Positions 7,850-18,146 are shown, numbered from the stretch's first letter. The stretch is 36,551 bases of DNA from an uncultured Eubacteriales bacterium (GCA_949738935.1 CATJCJ010000353.1:1-36551), one strand, 5' to 3'. A program made the numbers and translations. Notes: a model not told the origin generated them from the sequence alone.

Positions 7850-8572
7850 ATGAAAAAACTTAATCTGCTTTATACGGGTAAGGCAAAGAAAGTTTACGCT
7901 ACTGAAGACCCCAATTATTGTATCTTTGAGTATAAAGATGACGCTACGGCTTTTAACGGTCAAAAGGTCGGTTTTTTTGACGGTAAGGGGATGATTAATA
8001 ATAAAGTCGCTAACGCTATCTTTAAGCTTCTTGAAAACGATGGTATTAAAACGCATTTTGTTGAGGAATTAAGTGAGAGAGAATCGCTTGTTAAAAAAGT
8101 TGATATTATTCCTCTTGAGGTTATTATCAGAAATATATCGGCTGGAAGCTTTTGTAAAAGGTATGGCGCTAAGGAGGGTATTGTCTTTGATAAGCCGACT
8201 GTTGAGTTTAGTTATAAAAACGATGAGCTGGGCGACCCTCTTATAAATTCTTATCACGCTGTAGCTTTGGGTATCGCTGACAGAAATGATATTGACCAAA
8301 TTGTTAAGAGCGCTTTCGCTATTAATGACTCCCTTAAAAAAATCTTTATTAAAATGGATATTAAATTGGTTGATTTTAAACTTGAGTTTGGTAAGGACAG
8401 CGGAGGAAATATTGTTCTCGCTGATGAGATTTCTCCTGATACCTGCCGGCTTTGGGACGCTGAGACTAATAAGAAATTGGATAAGGACAGATTTAGGTTT
8501 GATATGGGAGAGTTTAGTGATGTTTATTTTGAGGTTTGGAACAGGCTTAAAGAATGTTACGGTGAAATTTAA
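7850..8572 (+). CDS. purC: Phosphoribosylaminoimidazole-succinocarboxamide synthase
   Basis: SAICAR synthetase, 240 aa, which joins CAIR and aspartate using ATP in de novo purine synthesis. Motifs seen are LLYTGKAKKVYAT (nucleotide-binding N-terminus, about residues 5-17), the family signature LEVIIRNISAGSF, and LADEISPDTCRLWD near the C-terminus. The length is typical for the short bacterial form. The ATG at 7850 is used because GAGG lies 10 bases upstream; an in-frame TTG at 7841 is too close to that site. purF follows 11 bases after the stop, so the two are translated from one message. Confidence 0.95.
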   Translation: MKKLNLLYTGKAKKVYATEDPNYCIFEYKDDATAFNGQKVGFFDGKGMINNKVANAIFKLLENDGIKTHFVEELSERESLVKKVDIIPLEVIIRNISAGSFCKRYGAKEGIVFDKPTVEFSYKNDELGDPLINSYHAVALGIADRNDIDQIVKSAFAINDSLKKIFIKMDIKLVDFKLEFGKDSGGNIVLADEISPDTCRLWDAETNKKLDKDRFRFDMGEFSDVYFEVWNRLKECYGEI

Positions 8573-8583
8573 GGAGGTAACTT

Positions 8584-9963
8584 ATGTCTAAATTGCGCGA
8601 GGAATGCGGTGTGTTTGGAATCTGGGACCCTGACGGACGCTGTGCTGACACGACTTATTATGGCCTTGTCGCTCTTCAGCATAGAGGTCAGGAGGGATGC
8701 GGTATTGCCGTTAATTTGAATCGTGAAATCTCACATTATAAAGATGTTGGGCTTGTCAATGAGGTCTTTAATGAGGAAATCCTTCGGAAACTTCCAGGGA
8801 ATATGGCTGTCGGACACGTTAGATACTCGACAGCCGGGGGAAGTCTTCGCGAGAATGTTCAGCCTCTTGTTCTTCGATATGTTAAAGGGTCTCTCGCTCT
8901 TTCTCATAACGGTAATATTGTTAATACCGCTGAGCTTAGAAAACAGCTTGAGAAAAACGGCGCTATTTTTCAGACTACAGCGGATACGGAGATTATCGCT
9001 TATCTTATCGCTAAGGAACGTCTTAATACTTCTTCTATTGAGGGTGCCGTTAAAAATGTTATGAAAATGCTTAAGGGGGCTTTCTCTCTTATTGTTATGA
9101 GCCCTAATAAGCTTATAGCTGTTCGTGACCCTTGGGGCTTTCGTCCTCTTTGTATGGGAAAGAGAGGAAACGCTGTTGTTTTCGCTTCTGAAAGCTGTGC
9201 TTTTGATTCTATTGACGCGAGGTTTGAGAGAAATCTTGAGCCCGGGGAAATTGTTGTTTTGGAAGACGGGAATATAAGAACTGATAAAGAACTCTGCGGA
9301 AAGTATAAATCCAGTTTGTGTATTTTTGAGCATATTTATTTTTCAAGACCTGACAGCTTTGTTGACGGACAAGTTGTTCACGACGCCAGAAAAAGGGCCG
9401 GCGCTCTTCTTGCGGAACAATCTCAGACAGAAGCTGATATTGTCGTTGGGGTTCCTGATTCGGGACTCAGCGCCGCCGCCGGTTATGCGGAGTATTCCGG
9501 ACTGCCTAATGAAATGGGCTTTATTAAAAACAAATATATTGGACGTACTTTTATAAAACCTAAGCAATCCAGCAGGGAAATCGCTGTTAAAATGAAGCTT
9601 AACGTACTTAAAAGCGCTGTTGATGGAAAACGTGTTATTATGGTTGATGATAGTATTGTTAGGGGAACAACAAGCGGAAGAATTGTTAAAATGCTTAGGG
9701 AAGCCGGCGCTGTGGAGGTTCATGTTAAGATATCGGCTCCGCCGTTTACTTGGCCTTGTTTCTTTGGTACGGATATTCCATCCAGAGACGAGCTTATCGC
9801 TAATCATAAAACTATTGATGAAATCGCCAGCGCTATCGGCGCTGACAGTCTTGATTATTTGAGTATTGAAAATCTTCATAAAATTGCCCCTGACTCCAAG
9901 TGTTCTTTTTGTGACGCTTGTTTTACGGGAGATTATCCTGTTAATGTGAAACATTTGTTATGA
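8584..9963 (+). CDS. purF: Amidophosphoribosyltransferase
   Basis: A 459-aa enzyme catalysing the first committed step of purine synthesis, PRPP plus glutamine to phosphoribosylamine. The Ntn-type glutaminase begins at Cys8 after a short propeptide (MSKLREE removed). HRGQEGCGI and the GHVRYSTAG loop follow. The PRPP-binding loop VIMVDDSIVRGTT lies at about 355-367. Cysteines in SLCIFEH, TWPCFFG and the C-terminal CSFCDACF match the [4Fe-4S] ligand positions of the Bacillus-type enzyme, making it the oxygen-sensitive type. The ribosome binding site AAGGAGGTAA is excellent. It is co-transcribed with purC. Confidence 0.96.
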   Translation: MSKLREECGVFGIWDPDGRCADTTYYGLVALQHRGQEGCGIAVNLNREISHYKDVGLVNEVFNEEILRKLPGNMAVGHVRYSTAGGSLRENVQPLVLRYVKGSLALSHNGNIVNTAELRKQLEKNGAIFQTTADTEIIAYLIAKERLNTSSIEGAVKNVMKMLKGAFSLIVMSPNKLIAVRDPWGFRPLCMGKRGNAVVFASESCAFDSIDARFERNLEPGEIVVLEDGNIRTDKELCGKYKSSLCIFEHIYFSRPDSFVDGQVVHDARKRAGALLAEQSQTEADIVVGVPDSGLSAAAGYAEYSGLPNEMGFIKNKYIGRTFIKPKQSSREIAVKMKLNVLKSAVDGKRVIMVDDSIVRGTTSGRIVKMLREAGAVEVHVKISAPPFTWPCFFGTDIPSRDELIANHKTIDEIASAIGADSLDYLSIENLHKIAPDSKCSFCDACFTGDYPVNVKHLL

Positions 9964-10065
9964 TTATTGGTTTTTATCTTATTTTTCTTTTTGAAAGAAA
10001 TTTTGCTGTGAGGGTGAAGCCTTGGAAATTGCCGGTAATTTTGATTTTTTAATATATAGGGTAAA

Positions 10066-10096
10066 TGACAAAAGTATTTGTCACTTACTGTATAAT
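10066..10096 (+). promoter_or_regulatory. purB-purA promoter with overlapping palindromic operator candidate
   Basis: A -10 box TATAAT sits at 10091-10096. Just upstream, TGACAAAAGTATTTGTCA (10066-10083) is a palindrome with 7-bp perfect arms, overlapping the -35 region and spacer. That position fits repressor binding. It does not match the Bacillus PurBox as I know it. The regulator is unknown. Confidence 0.55.
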
Positions 10097-10119
10097 ACCA
10101 TATGAAAGGAATTTTTTTG

Positions 10120-11550
10120 ATGAGAGATGTTTATGAAAGTCCTCTTAATTCGAGGTACGCCGGGAAAGAGATGAAAGAACTTTTTTCTCCTGACAGAAAG
10201 TTTAAAACTTGGAGAAAGCTCTGGATTGCGCTCGCTCAGGCGGAAAAGGAACTTGGACTTAATATTACTGATGAACAAATTGATGAACTTATTAAATTTA
10301 AAGACGATATTAATTATGACGTCGCTGAGGAAAGAGAAAAGGCTGTTCGCCACGATGTTATGGCGCATATTTTCGCTTATGGGGCTCAGTGCCCCAAAGC
10401 TAAACCTATTATACATCTTGGTGCCACAAGCTGCTATGTTGGGGATAATACTGATATTATTATTATGACTGAAGCTATGAAAATTATTCGGGCTAAAGTC
10501 CTTTCTGTTATTTCTAAACTCGCTGATTTCGCTATGGAATACAAAGATATGCCTACATTGGGATTTACTCATTTTCAGGCGGCTCAGCTCACTACTGTTG
10601 GAAAAAGAGCGACACTTTGGATTCAGGACCTTATGATGGACCTTGAAAGTATTGATTTTTGTCTTGAAAGTGTTAAACTTCTTGGCTCTAAAGGTACTAC
10701 CGGTACACAAGCCAGTTTTATGGAGCTCTTTGACAATGACGAGGAAAAGGTTAAGAAACTTGACGCGATTATCGCTCAGAAACTTGGCTTTAAAGGTGTT
10801 TTTCCCGTTTCGGGGCAAACTTATTCAAGAAAACTTGACAGTATTTTCGCTAATACTTTGTCGGGAATTGCCCAAAGCTGTACAAAGTTTTCAAATGATA
10901 TGCGTCTTTTGCAACATCTTAAGGAAATGGAAGAACCTTTTGAGAAAGAACAGGTGGGTTCTTCAGCTATGGCTTATAAAAGAAATCCTATGCGCTCTGA
11001 AAGAATCGCGGGGCTTGCCAGATATATTATGACGGATGTTCTTAATCCGGCGTTTACCGCCGCCACTCAATGGTTTGAGAGGACTCTTGACGATTCCTCA
11101 AATAAAAGAATCGCTGTTCCTGAGGCGTTTTTGGCGACAGACGCTATTCTTAACATATATATTAACGTTGTTGATAACATTGTTGTTTATCCTAAAGTTA
11201 TTGAGAAACATATTATGGAAGAGCTTCCTTTTATGGCTACGGAAAATATTATGATGGACGCTGTTAAACTTGGCGGTGACCGTCAGGAACTTCATGAGAA
11301 AATCAGAACTCATTCTATGGAGGCGGCTAAGGTGGTTAAAGTTGAGGGCGGTAAAAATGACCTTATTGAGAGAATTGTAAATGACCCCGCTTTTGGTCTT
11401 ACAATTAATGATATTAATAAAATACTTGCCCCAAAAAATTTTATTGGACGAGCTTCGGGGCAGGTTAGGGAATATATTGAACAGCAAGTCGCGCCTGTTG
11501 TTGAGGCGAATAAAAATGTTTTAATCGGTCATTCTGAATTGACCGTATAG
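10120..11550 (+). CDS. purB: Adenylosuccinate lyase
   Basis: A 476-aa lyase of the fumarase/aspartase superfamily. It cleaves SAICAR to AICAR and adenylosuccinate to AMP, each releasing fumarate. Signatures are TSCYVGDNTD (about 110-119), LGFTHFQAAQLTT containing the general-acid histidine, and the flexible catalytic loop signature SSAMAYKRNPMRSE. The ATG at 10120 has GAAAGGA 9 bases upstream, making it better than the in-frame ATG at 10102, which sits directly before that site. purA starts 12 bases after the stop, so purB and purA form an operon with its own promoter. Confidence 0.95.
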   Translation: MRDVYESPLNSRYAGKEMKELFSPDRKFKTWRKLWIALAQAEKELGLNITDEQIDELIKFKDDINYDVAEEREKAVRHDVMAHIFAYGAQCPKAKPIIHLGATSCYVGDNTDIIIMTEAMKIIRAKVLSVISKLADFAMEYKDMPTLGFTHFQAAQLTTVGKRATLWIQDLMMDLESIDFCLESVKLLGSKGTTGTQASFMELFDNDEEKVKKLDAIIAQKLGFKGVFPVSGQTYSRKLDSIFANTLSGIAQSCTKFSNDMRLLQHLKEMEEPFEKEQVGSSAMAYKRNPMRSERIAGLARYIMTDVLNPAFTAATQWFERTLDDSSNKRIAVPEAFLATDAILNIYINVVDNIVVYPKVIEKHIMEELPFMATENIMMDAVKLGGDRQELHEKIRTHSMEAAKVVKVEGGKNDLIERIVNDPAFGLTINDINKILAPKNFIGRASGQVREYIEQQVAPVVEANKNVLIGHSELTV

Positions 11551-11562
11551 GAGGAATTTATA

Positions 11563-12840
11563 ATGGTTAAAGCTATTGTTGGCGCTAATTGGGGCGATGA
11601 GGGCAAAGGTAAAATTACCGATATGTGCGCCGCTGAATCTGATATTGTTGTTAGATTTCAGGGCGGAAGCAACGCCGGTCACACTATTATTAACGATAAA
11701 GGTAAGTTTGCTCTCCATCAGCTTCCCTCGGGGATTTTTCATGAGAATATTTTGAATATTATCGCTAACGGCGTTGCCCTTAATATCGACTATCTTATGA
11801 AAGAAATTGAGACGGTTAAAAATGCCGGTGTTGAGTTTAAACTTCTTATCTCTGAAAGAGCTCAGGTTCTTCTTCCGCATCATGTTCTCCTTGACGAATA
11901 TGAGGAAGAAAGACTTGGAGATAAAAAATTTGGCTCTACCAAATCGGGTATCGCCCCTTTTTACTCTGATAAATATTCTAAGGTCGGTATTCAAGTTTGG
12001 GAGTTGTATCATAAAGACCGTTTGAAAGAAAAGCTTAAGGGAATCTATGAAAAAATTAATGTTCAGTTTAAATATCTTTATAAAAAACCTGAAATTGATT
12101 ATAATGAGGTTTTTGATATTTTATGCGGATACGCTGACGCCATTAAAGATAATGTCGCTGATACAGCGGGTATTTTGAGAAAGGCTATTAAAGAGGGTAA
12201 AAATATTCTTCTTGAGGGTCAGCTTGGCGCTCTTAAAGATACGGACCACGGTATTTATCCTTATGTCACAAGTTCATCAACTCTTGCCGGATATGCCTCT
12301 GTCGGCGCTGGTGTGCCCCCTCACGCTATTGAGAATATTACCGTTATTACAAAGGCTTATTCCAGCGCTGTTGGAGAGGGACCTTTTGTTTCTGAGATTT
12401 TTGGTGAAGAGGCGGATGAGCTTAGAAAAAAAGGCGGTGACAATGGGGAGTTCGGTGCTACTACGGGAAGACCTCGAAGAGTTGGATATTTTGACGCTGT
12501 CGCTACCCGTTATGGCTGTGAGGTTCAGGGCGCGACTGAGGTTGTTATGACTTGTCTTGATGTTTTGGGTTATCTTGATGAAATTAAAGTTTGTACGGGA
12601 TATGAACTTGACGGAAAAGAATATAAAAACTTTCTTACCACTGAATACTTATATCAGGCTAAGCCTATTTATACAACTTTAAAAGGCTGGAATTGTGATA
12701 TAAGAGGAATTGATTCTTTTGATAAGCTTCCAAAAGAGGCAAAAGATTATGTTGATTTTATTGAGAAAGAAATAGGGGTTAAAATTTCTATGGTATCAAA
12801 TGGCCCCAAAAGAGAGGAAATTCTTATTAGAGAAAAATAA
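11563..12840 (+). CDS. purA: Adenylosuccinate synthetase
   Basis: A 425-aa GTP-dependent enzyme converting IMP and aspartate to adenylosuccinate. Motifs are the N-terminal GANWGDEGKGKITD loop (catalytic Asp and P-loop-like glycines), GGSNAGHTI (41-49, containing the catalytic His), EGQLGALKDTDHG (about 218-230) and TTGRPRRVGYFD near 305. The full family length is present. The ribosome binding site TAGGAGGAA overlaps the purB stop region. Together with purB it completes the IMP-to-AMP branch in one transcription unit. Confidence 0.96.
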   Translation: MVKAIVGANWGDEGKGKITDMCAAESDIVVRFQGGSNAGHTIINDKGKFALHQLPSGIFHENILNIIANGVALNIDYLMKEIETVKNAGVEFKLLISERAQVLLPHHVLLDEYEEERLGDKKFGSTKSGIAPFYSDKYSKVGIQVWELYHKDRLKEKLKGIYEKINVQFKYLYKKPEIDYNEVFDILCGYADAIKDNVADTAGILRKAIKEGKNILLEGQLGALKDTDHGIYPYVTSSSTLAGYASVGAGVPPHAIENITVITKAYSSAVGEGPFVSEIFGEEADELRKKGGDNGEFGATTGRPRRVGYFDAVATRYGCEVQGATEVVMTCLDVLGYLDEIKVCTGYELDGKEYKNFLTTEYLYQAKPIYTTLKGWNCDIRGIDSFDKLPKEAKDYVDFIEKEIGVKISMVSNGPKREEILIREK

Positions 12841-13029
12841 AATTAATTGTGCTTTTGCGCGCCAAAAGCACCAAAAGCGCCGGGGGTTTCGATTAAATGT
12901 CATTCATATAAAGTTATATTAACATAAAATATATGAGTTGGCATTATCCATATTTGAGGTATATCATATTTATATACCATATATAAGGTTAGATGATAAA
13001 AGTATTAACTTTATATAATAAGGATTTTT

Positions 13030-13110
13030 CAGCGAAACGATAGTTTCGCTTTAAAGTTTTTGCCTCGCTTTTTTCAAAAAGCGAGTGGAGTTTGAGGCAA
13101 AGCCTCAAGA
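13030..13110. repeat. Family F multi-hairpin repeat, copy F1
   Basis: Three hairpins in a row: GCGAAAC/GTTTCGC-type, CTCGCTTTTTT/AAAAAGCGAG and GAGGCAAAGCCTC. The same block occurs inverted at 22823-22910. Confidence 0.75.
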
Positions 13111-13143
13111 TTTTTTCTTTAATATGAGATAGAAGCCCACGGT

Positions 13144-13288
13144 CTTAGAACCCTGTCTAAAATCTAAAAAAAGCCTGTCTAAAAACAAAATATACACAAA
13201 AAGTCAGCGAAAATAAAATCATTTCGGAGCGTAATGATATTATTTTCACTAATTTTTTGGATATTTTAATAGTTTTTAGACAGGCTCT
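13144..13288. repeat. Family D MITE-like repeat, copy D1
   Basis: Core ends GCCTGTCTAAAAAC (13173) and the inverse GTTTTTAGACAGGC (ending at 13285), with a large internal stem around the sequence ATAATGATATTATT-like centre. An additional partial end (CCCTGTCTAAAATCTAAAA) precedes the core, as it also does in copy D2. Confidence 0.8.
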
Positions 13289-13330
13289 TAATATATTTTT
13301 AATTTTTTTTGAAAGAATGACAAAAATTAC

Positions 13331-13359
13331 TTGCAAAATTTTTGAGTTTGTATTAAAAT
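13331..13359 (+). promoter_or_regulatory. gdhA promoter
   Basis: TTGCAA (13331-13336) and TAAAAT (13354-13359) are separated by 17 bases. The untranslated leader of about 115 bases is unusually G-rich and contains a direct repeat CTTAAAGATAAA spaced exactly 20 bases apart next to the ribosome binding site. Confidence 0.6.
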
Positions 13360-13454
13360 TCTATTGCGGAACAATTGCGTCGGAAACTTCTGGGTTTGAG
13401 TGTAAAGAGAAGAGTGTGGGCGGCGGGGTTGTTTCTTAAAGATAAACTTTGTAA

Positions 13455-14816
<1,362 letters not shown>

Positions 14817-14850
14817 TTTGAGGAAACTCTGATTAATTAGATATAAAAGT

Positions 14851-14890
14851 AACAATCCTATGATTTTTTGTGGGATTGTTATTTTTTTAG
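14851..14890 (+). terminator. gdhA rho-independent terminator
   Basis: AACAATCC pairs with GGATTGTT across a 14-base loop, followed by ATTTTTTT, 34 bases after the gdhA stop codon. Confidence 0.9.
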
Positions 14891-14903
14891 ATTTTAGACA
14901 GAT

Positions 14904-15458
14904 TCTAAAAAGAAATCAGCTGAAATGGTTGTAGAAGAAAAAGGGGATTATCTGCTTGTGGTAAATGAGTTACTTGTACAAAACCAAAAATTGGAGCAAT
15001 GCACCCGAAAAGAATTTAACGAAAGAAGAATAGAAAAGAGGACAGCCTATACAACAACTAAAATGGATTGGCTTCAGGGAAAAGAAAAATGTAAAAAGTT
15101 ATCAACAATAGGCGCGATTTATACAGAGTTTACAAAGAACGGGGAAACCAGTAGAGAATGGCATTATTATATATCAAGTCGGAAACTTAAGCCTGAGGAA
15201 TTATTAAAACACGCAAGATTGGAGCAGGCGGCAGAAAGTATGCACTGGTTGTTAGATGTTCATTTTCAAGAAGATAAAACAAAAGTTTGGGATATGAATG
15301 TACAGCAGAATTTGAATATAATGAGGAAAACAGCACTAAATTTAGCAAGAGAATATAAAAACCGCTTTGAGCCTAGAAAGGCAATAAGCGGTATATTGAA
15401 ATGCAATTTATTTGATGTAAAGAATTTAGTGAAGTTCATCGCTGTTTTATTGCGTTGA
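14904..15458 (+). pseudogene. ISAs1-family transposase, 5'-truncated
   Basis: The C-terminal half of an ISAs1-type DDE transposase. It starts in the middle of the family at VVEEKGDYLLVV and continues through an RTAYTTTKMDW-type segment, the conserved YYISSRKLKPEELL and SMHWLLDVHFQED signatures, and QQNLNIMRKTALNLAREYK. The frame is open for about 177 codons, but the N-terminal half with the first catalytic aspartate is missing. The break coincides with a family D-like end (TTTTAGACAGATTCTAAAAA, 14887-14906), suggesting that a D-type element event cut it. It is unlikely to be functional. Confidence 0.8.
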
Positions 15459-15531
15459 TTGATGTTACAGTTTTGTTGCCAAATTAGATTTACGTGTATT
15501 GTTTTTACGCAAATCAATTTTTAAAAATTAT

Positions 15532-16413
15532 TAGAGCGTATCTGAAAACTAAAATTTGCACAAAAACAGAAATTAAGCTATGATAAATAAAAAATAAGCG
15601 GAGGATAAATAATGTCAAATAGAAGATACGAAATCAGCGATGAACAATGAGAGCAAATAAAAGATATGTTTCCAAAAGCAAAAACCGGAAGACCACCAAA
15701 AGATAATAGAGTTATATTTAACGCTATATTATGATTTGCGAGAAGCGGCGCAGCATGGGCAGACATACCTGAACGATATGGACCTTATCAGACTGTTTAC
15801 AGTCGTTTTTGTAAATGGCGTGACGATGTTACTCTTTTGCGCATTTTTAAAGCTTTAAATGAAGACGCCGATTTTGAAAATCTTAGTATTGACAGTACAT
15901 TTGTAAAAGCTCACCCGCAAAGTACGGGTGCAAAAAAAGGGCTTTAAATGCTGATGAAAATCAGTTTATTGGAATTAGCCGGGGAGGTAAAACAACTAAA
16001 GTTCACGCTGTTGTTGATGGTTTAGGCAATCCCATACATTTTATATGCAGTAAGGGAGAAGTATCTGATTCTTCTGTTGCTGTCGATTTATTATCAGATT
16101 AAATATTTATGGAAGTAATATACTTGCTGATAAAGCTTATAGAACAGCTGAAATTTGTGAATACATTGAAAGTCAAAATTCAAAATATACAATTCCTCCT
16201 AAAAATAATTCTATTAATCCTTGGTATTGTGATTTCTGGCTTTATAAAGAACGCCACTTAATTGAATGTTTTTTTAATAAACTCAAAGCTTTCAGACGAA
16301 TTGCTGCACGATATGATAAATTAGCAGCTTCTTTTTTAGCTTTTATTTATGTTCCTTCTATTTCTATTTTATCTAAATAGCACAACTTTTTAGAGTTTTT
16401 AGATACACTCTAA
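15532..16413 (+). mobile_element. Decayed IS5-like insertion sequence with family A ends
   Basis: About 880 bp bounded by GAGCGTATCTGAAAACT (15534) and the imperfect inverse AGTTTTTAGATACACTC (ending near 16410), flanked by TA. These are the same ends as MITE copies A1 to A3, which makes this element family the probable mobiliser of those MITEs. The size fits IS5-group elements with two overlapping transposase frames. Confidence 0.85.
15612..16380 (+). pseudogene. IS5-family transposase, interrupted
   Basis: Reading from the ATG at 15612 (GGAGGA upstream) gives an IS5-type transposase: RRYEISDEQ, RSGAAWADIPERYG, LSIDSTFVKAH, then in other frames ISRGGKTTKVHAVVDGLG, ILADKAYRT and LIECFFNKLKAFRRIAARYDK (with the catalytic glutamate). 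Interruptions are in-frame TGA codons at 15648 and 15732, both at positions where relatives carry Trp. A -1 frame change follows at the A-rich run near 15938, where relatives of this IS group naturally use programmed -1 frameshifting. A further frame change with a stop lies near 16100. The element is nearly complete but not translatable as it stands. Confidence 0.8.
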
Positions 16414-16556
16414 ATATTTACAATATTTTTTTGTTAAAAATACTGGTTGGGCGCTGCCCAAACCCGTCCGCTTTTTTGAAAAAAATCGGAGCAAAAAACT
16501 TTATTCCAGCTTTGCCAGACAAAAATTGATTTGTGTGGTATTGTTTTATAAAGTTA
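16414..16556. repeat. Family F-like hairpin block, diverged copy
   Basis: TGGGCGCTGCCCA and CCGCTTTTTTG...CGG hairpins followed by GCAAAAAACTTT resemble the order of hairpins in F1 and F2, but the sequence is diverged. No gene is present. Confidence 0.45.
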
Positions 16557-16672
16557 TTGCGTTTAGTTCTAATTTGTGATATAATATAAATGAAATTAGA
16601 GTTTAAACATTTTTAAAAATTTCGGCTGTATAATCTGTTTTTAACAGATTATACAGCCGAAATTTTTATTTC
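16557..16672 (+). ncRNA. Candidate short transcript: promoter plus perfect 25-bp hairpin
   Basis: TTGCGT (16557-16562) and TATAAT (16580-16585) have the ideal 17-base spacing. About 30 bases later lies a perfect inverted repeat with 25-bp arms (16615-16639 and 16643-16667) and only a TTT loop, centred on AATCTGTTTTTAACAGATT and ending in TTTTT. The promoter and hairpin together predict an RNA of about 75-80 nt that is mostly stem. There is no open reading frame. It could be a small RNA, or a promoter-terminator remnant of a lost gene or mobile element. Confidence 0.45.
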
Positions 16673-16890
16673 GGTAAGTTTGCTTAATTTTTATTATTTA
16701 ATTTATAACTTTTGAGTATTCGAACAAAATTTATATTTATATGTTATGTGTTTAATTTTTGTTGTTCACTTATTACAGTAATTCAACAAAAGAATAACCA
16801 CCCAAACATGGCCGTTTTATGAATTATTATAAAATTGTAAAATTCCGTTAAAATCCTCGAATGTGATATAATAACTATGAGATAATAGAA
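16673..16890. other. AT-rich non-coding stretch
   Basis: No gene is seen. A second TGTGATATAATA promoter-like box at about 16862-16872 precedes the ISAs1 pseudogene and closely resembles the one at 16576. Confidence 0.5.
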
Positions 16891-17860
16891 TGTGAGAGAA
16901 AAATTAGAATCAATTTTTTCAATAACAGAGAATACAAGATGTCAATGTGACATAACTTATAGGCTGACAGATGTGTTAATTTTTGTAATGTGTGCGGTTT
17001 TATGTAGTGTATAGCAAAACTGACTGATATAGTGGAATTTATAAAGGAAAGAACTGATTTTTTTGAAAAGAATTTTGGCATTACCCATCCCCTCAACAGC
17101 AGTCATAAGCAGAACAATGAGCATAATGGATGCGGATATAATAGGTCATTGTATTGTTGAAATAATGAAAGAGTTATATGGAACAAAGGGGAAAATAATC
17201 GCGGTAAATGACAAAGTTATTAAGAGCACAGAAAAAATGAGTAATTACAATAAACCAATCCATATAATGACAGAATATCTAACCAAAAACGGTATAAGTC
17301 TCGGATAGCTTGCAGTTGATGAAAAAACAAATGAGATTTCCTGTATGAGAGAATTATTAAATATAATATATATAAATGGAAGATAATAACAGAAGATGTA
17401 ATGCATTGTCAAAAAGAAATAAAAAAAATAATTGCTAATAAAGGATATTATGTAATTCAGATAAAGGGGGAATCAGGGAAATACATCAGAAGATATAAAG
17501 CTGATGTTTGAAGATATAAAAGAAAGCAATTCTAAAATAGATAAAGAAAAATTTAAAGATACGAAACTACGGAAAAAGAACATGGCAGAATAGAGAGATG
17601 AATATGTCGAGTAATCAAAGATAATTCATGGTTTTATGGTAAAGAAGAATGAGAAGGCTTGAAAAGTATATTTTGTGTAGAAAGAATTGTTGGAAAAAGG
17701 GTAAAATAAGTTACAATGAAAACTGCTATTTAAGTAGCCTTGAACCTAATGCGGAAAAATTATTAAAAATAGCAAGAGGACACTTGAAAGTAAAAAGTAT
17801 GCATTGGCTGCTTGGTGTTGTAATGAATGAAGATATCAGAGAAATACAATCCTAAAATGG
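16891..17860 (+). pseudogene. ISAs1-family transposase, multiply broken
   Basis: Recognisable by joining frames: MREKLESIFSITENTRCQCD, then AKLTDIVEFIKERTDFFEKNFGI, DADIIGHCIVEIMKELYG, IIAVNDKVIKSTEK (the family reads AIDGKT here, so the catalytic aspartate is changed to Asn), IHIMTEYLTKNGISLG, LAVDEKTNEISCMRELL, and near the end VKSMHWLLGVVMNED. Several frameshifts and stop codons separate these blocks. It follows a promoter-like TGTGATATAAT. It is a second, more degraded relative of the fragment at 14904 and is not functional. Confidence 0.75.
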
Positions 17861-17983
17861 GCAAAAAGCTATAAATGTATTCAGTAAACTTGCATTATCT
17901 ATACATAAAAATTATATAGCAAATTTACTGCAAAAAACAAAACCTACAATAAAAAGAAATATGCTTAAACGCTTGCCTAATAC

Positions 17984-18146
17984 TATAGTAATCCAACTTA
18001 AAAATAAACAAGTTCGACGGCTAAAATTTGTTTTCGCCGCGTTACTGTTAGTCGGCATAGGCATTCGATTATGCTTTCTTTCCGGCGACTTGCGAAAATA
18101 AATTTTATCTTGTCTCCTTTTGTTCATTTTTAAATTGGATTGTTAC
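17984..18146. repeat. Family E repeat, full-length copy E2
   Basis: A 163-bp element with inverted ends (TATAGTAATCCAACTT at left, the imperfect inverse at right) and a GC-richer core including GTCGGCATAGGCATTCGATT. Its reverse complement matches copy E4 at 22918 along its whole length. Confidence 0.8.

Larger units (their letters stand above)
12841..13330. other. Repeat-filled intergenic region between purA and gdhA
   Basis: It contains a perfect 9-bp stem hairpin with a CGCGC loop (GTGCTTTTG/CAAAAGCAC, 12849-12871) just after purA, which lacks a T run and so is an atypical terminator. AT-rich sequence follows with a GGTATAT/ATATACC hairpin, then repeats F1 and D1. A 60-codon frame at 13257 is created by the end of D1 and is not called. 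Confidence 0.6.

Noticed and set aside
13257-13439. A 60-codon frame before gdhA.
   Set aside because: Created by the end of repeat D1 and overlapping the gdhA promoter and leader.
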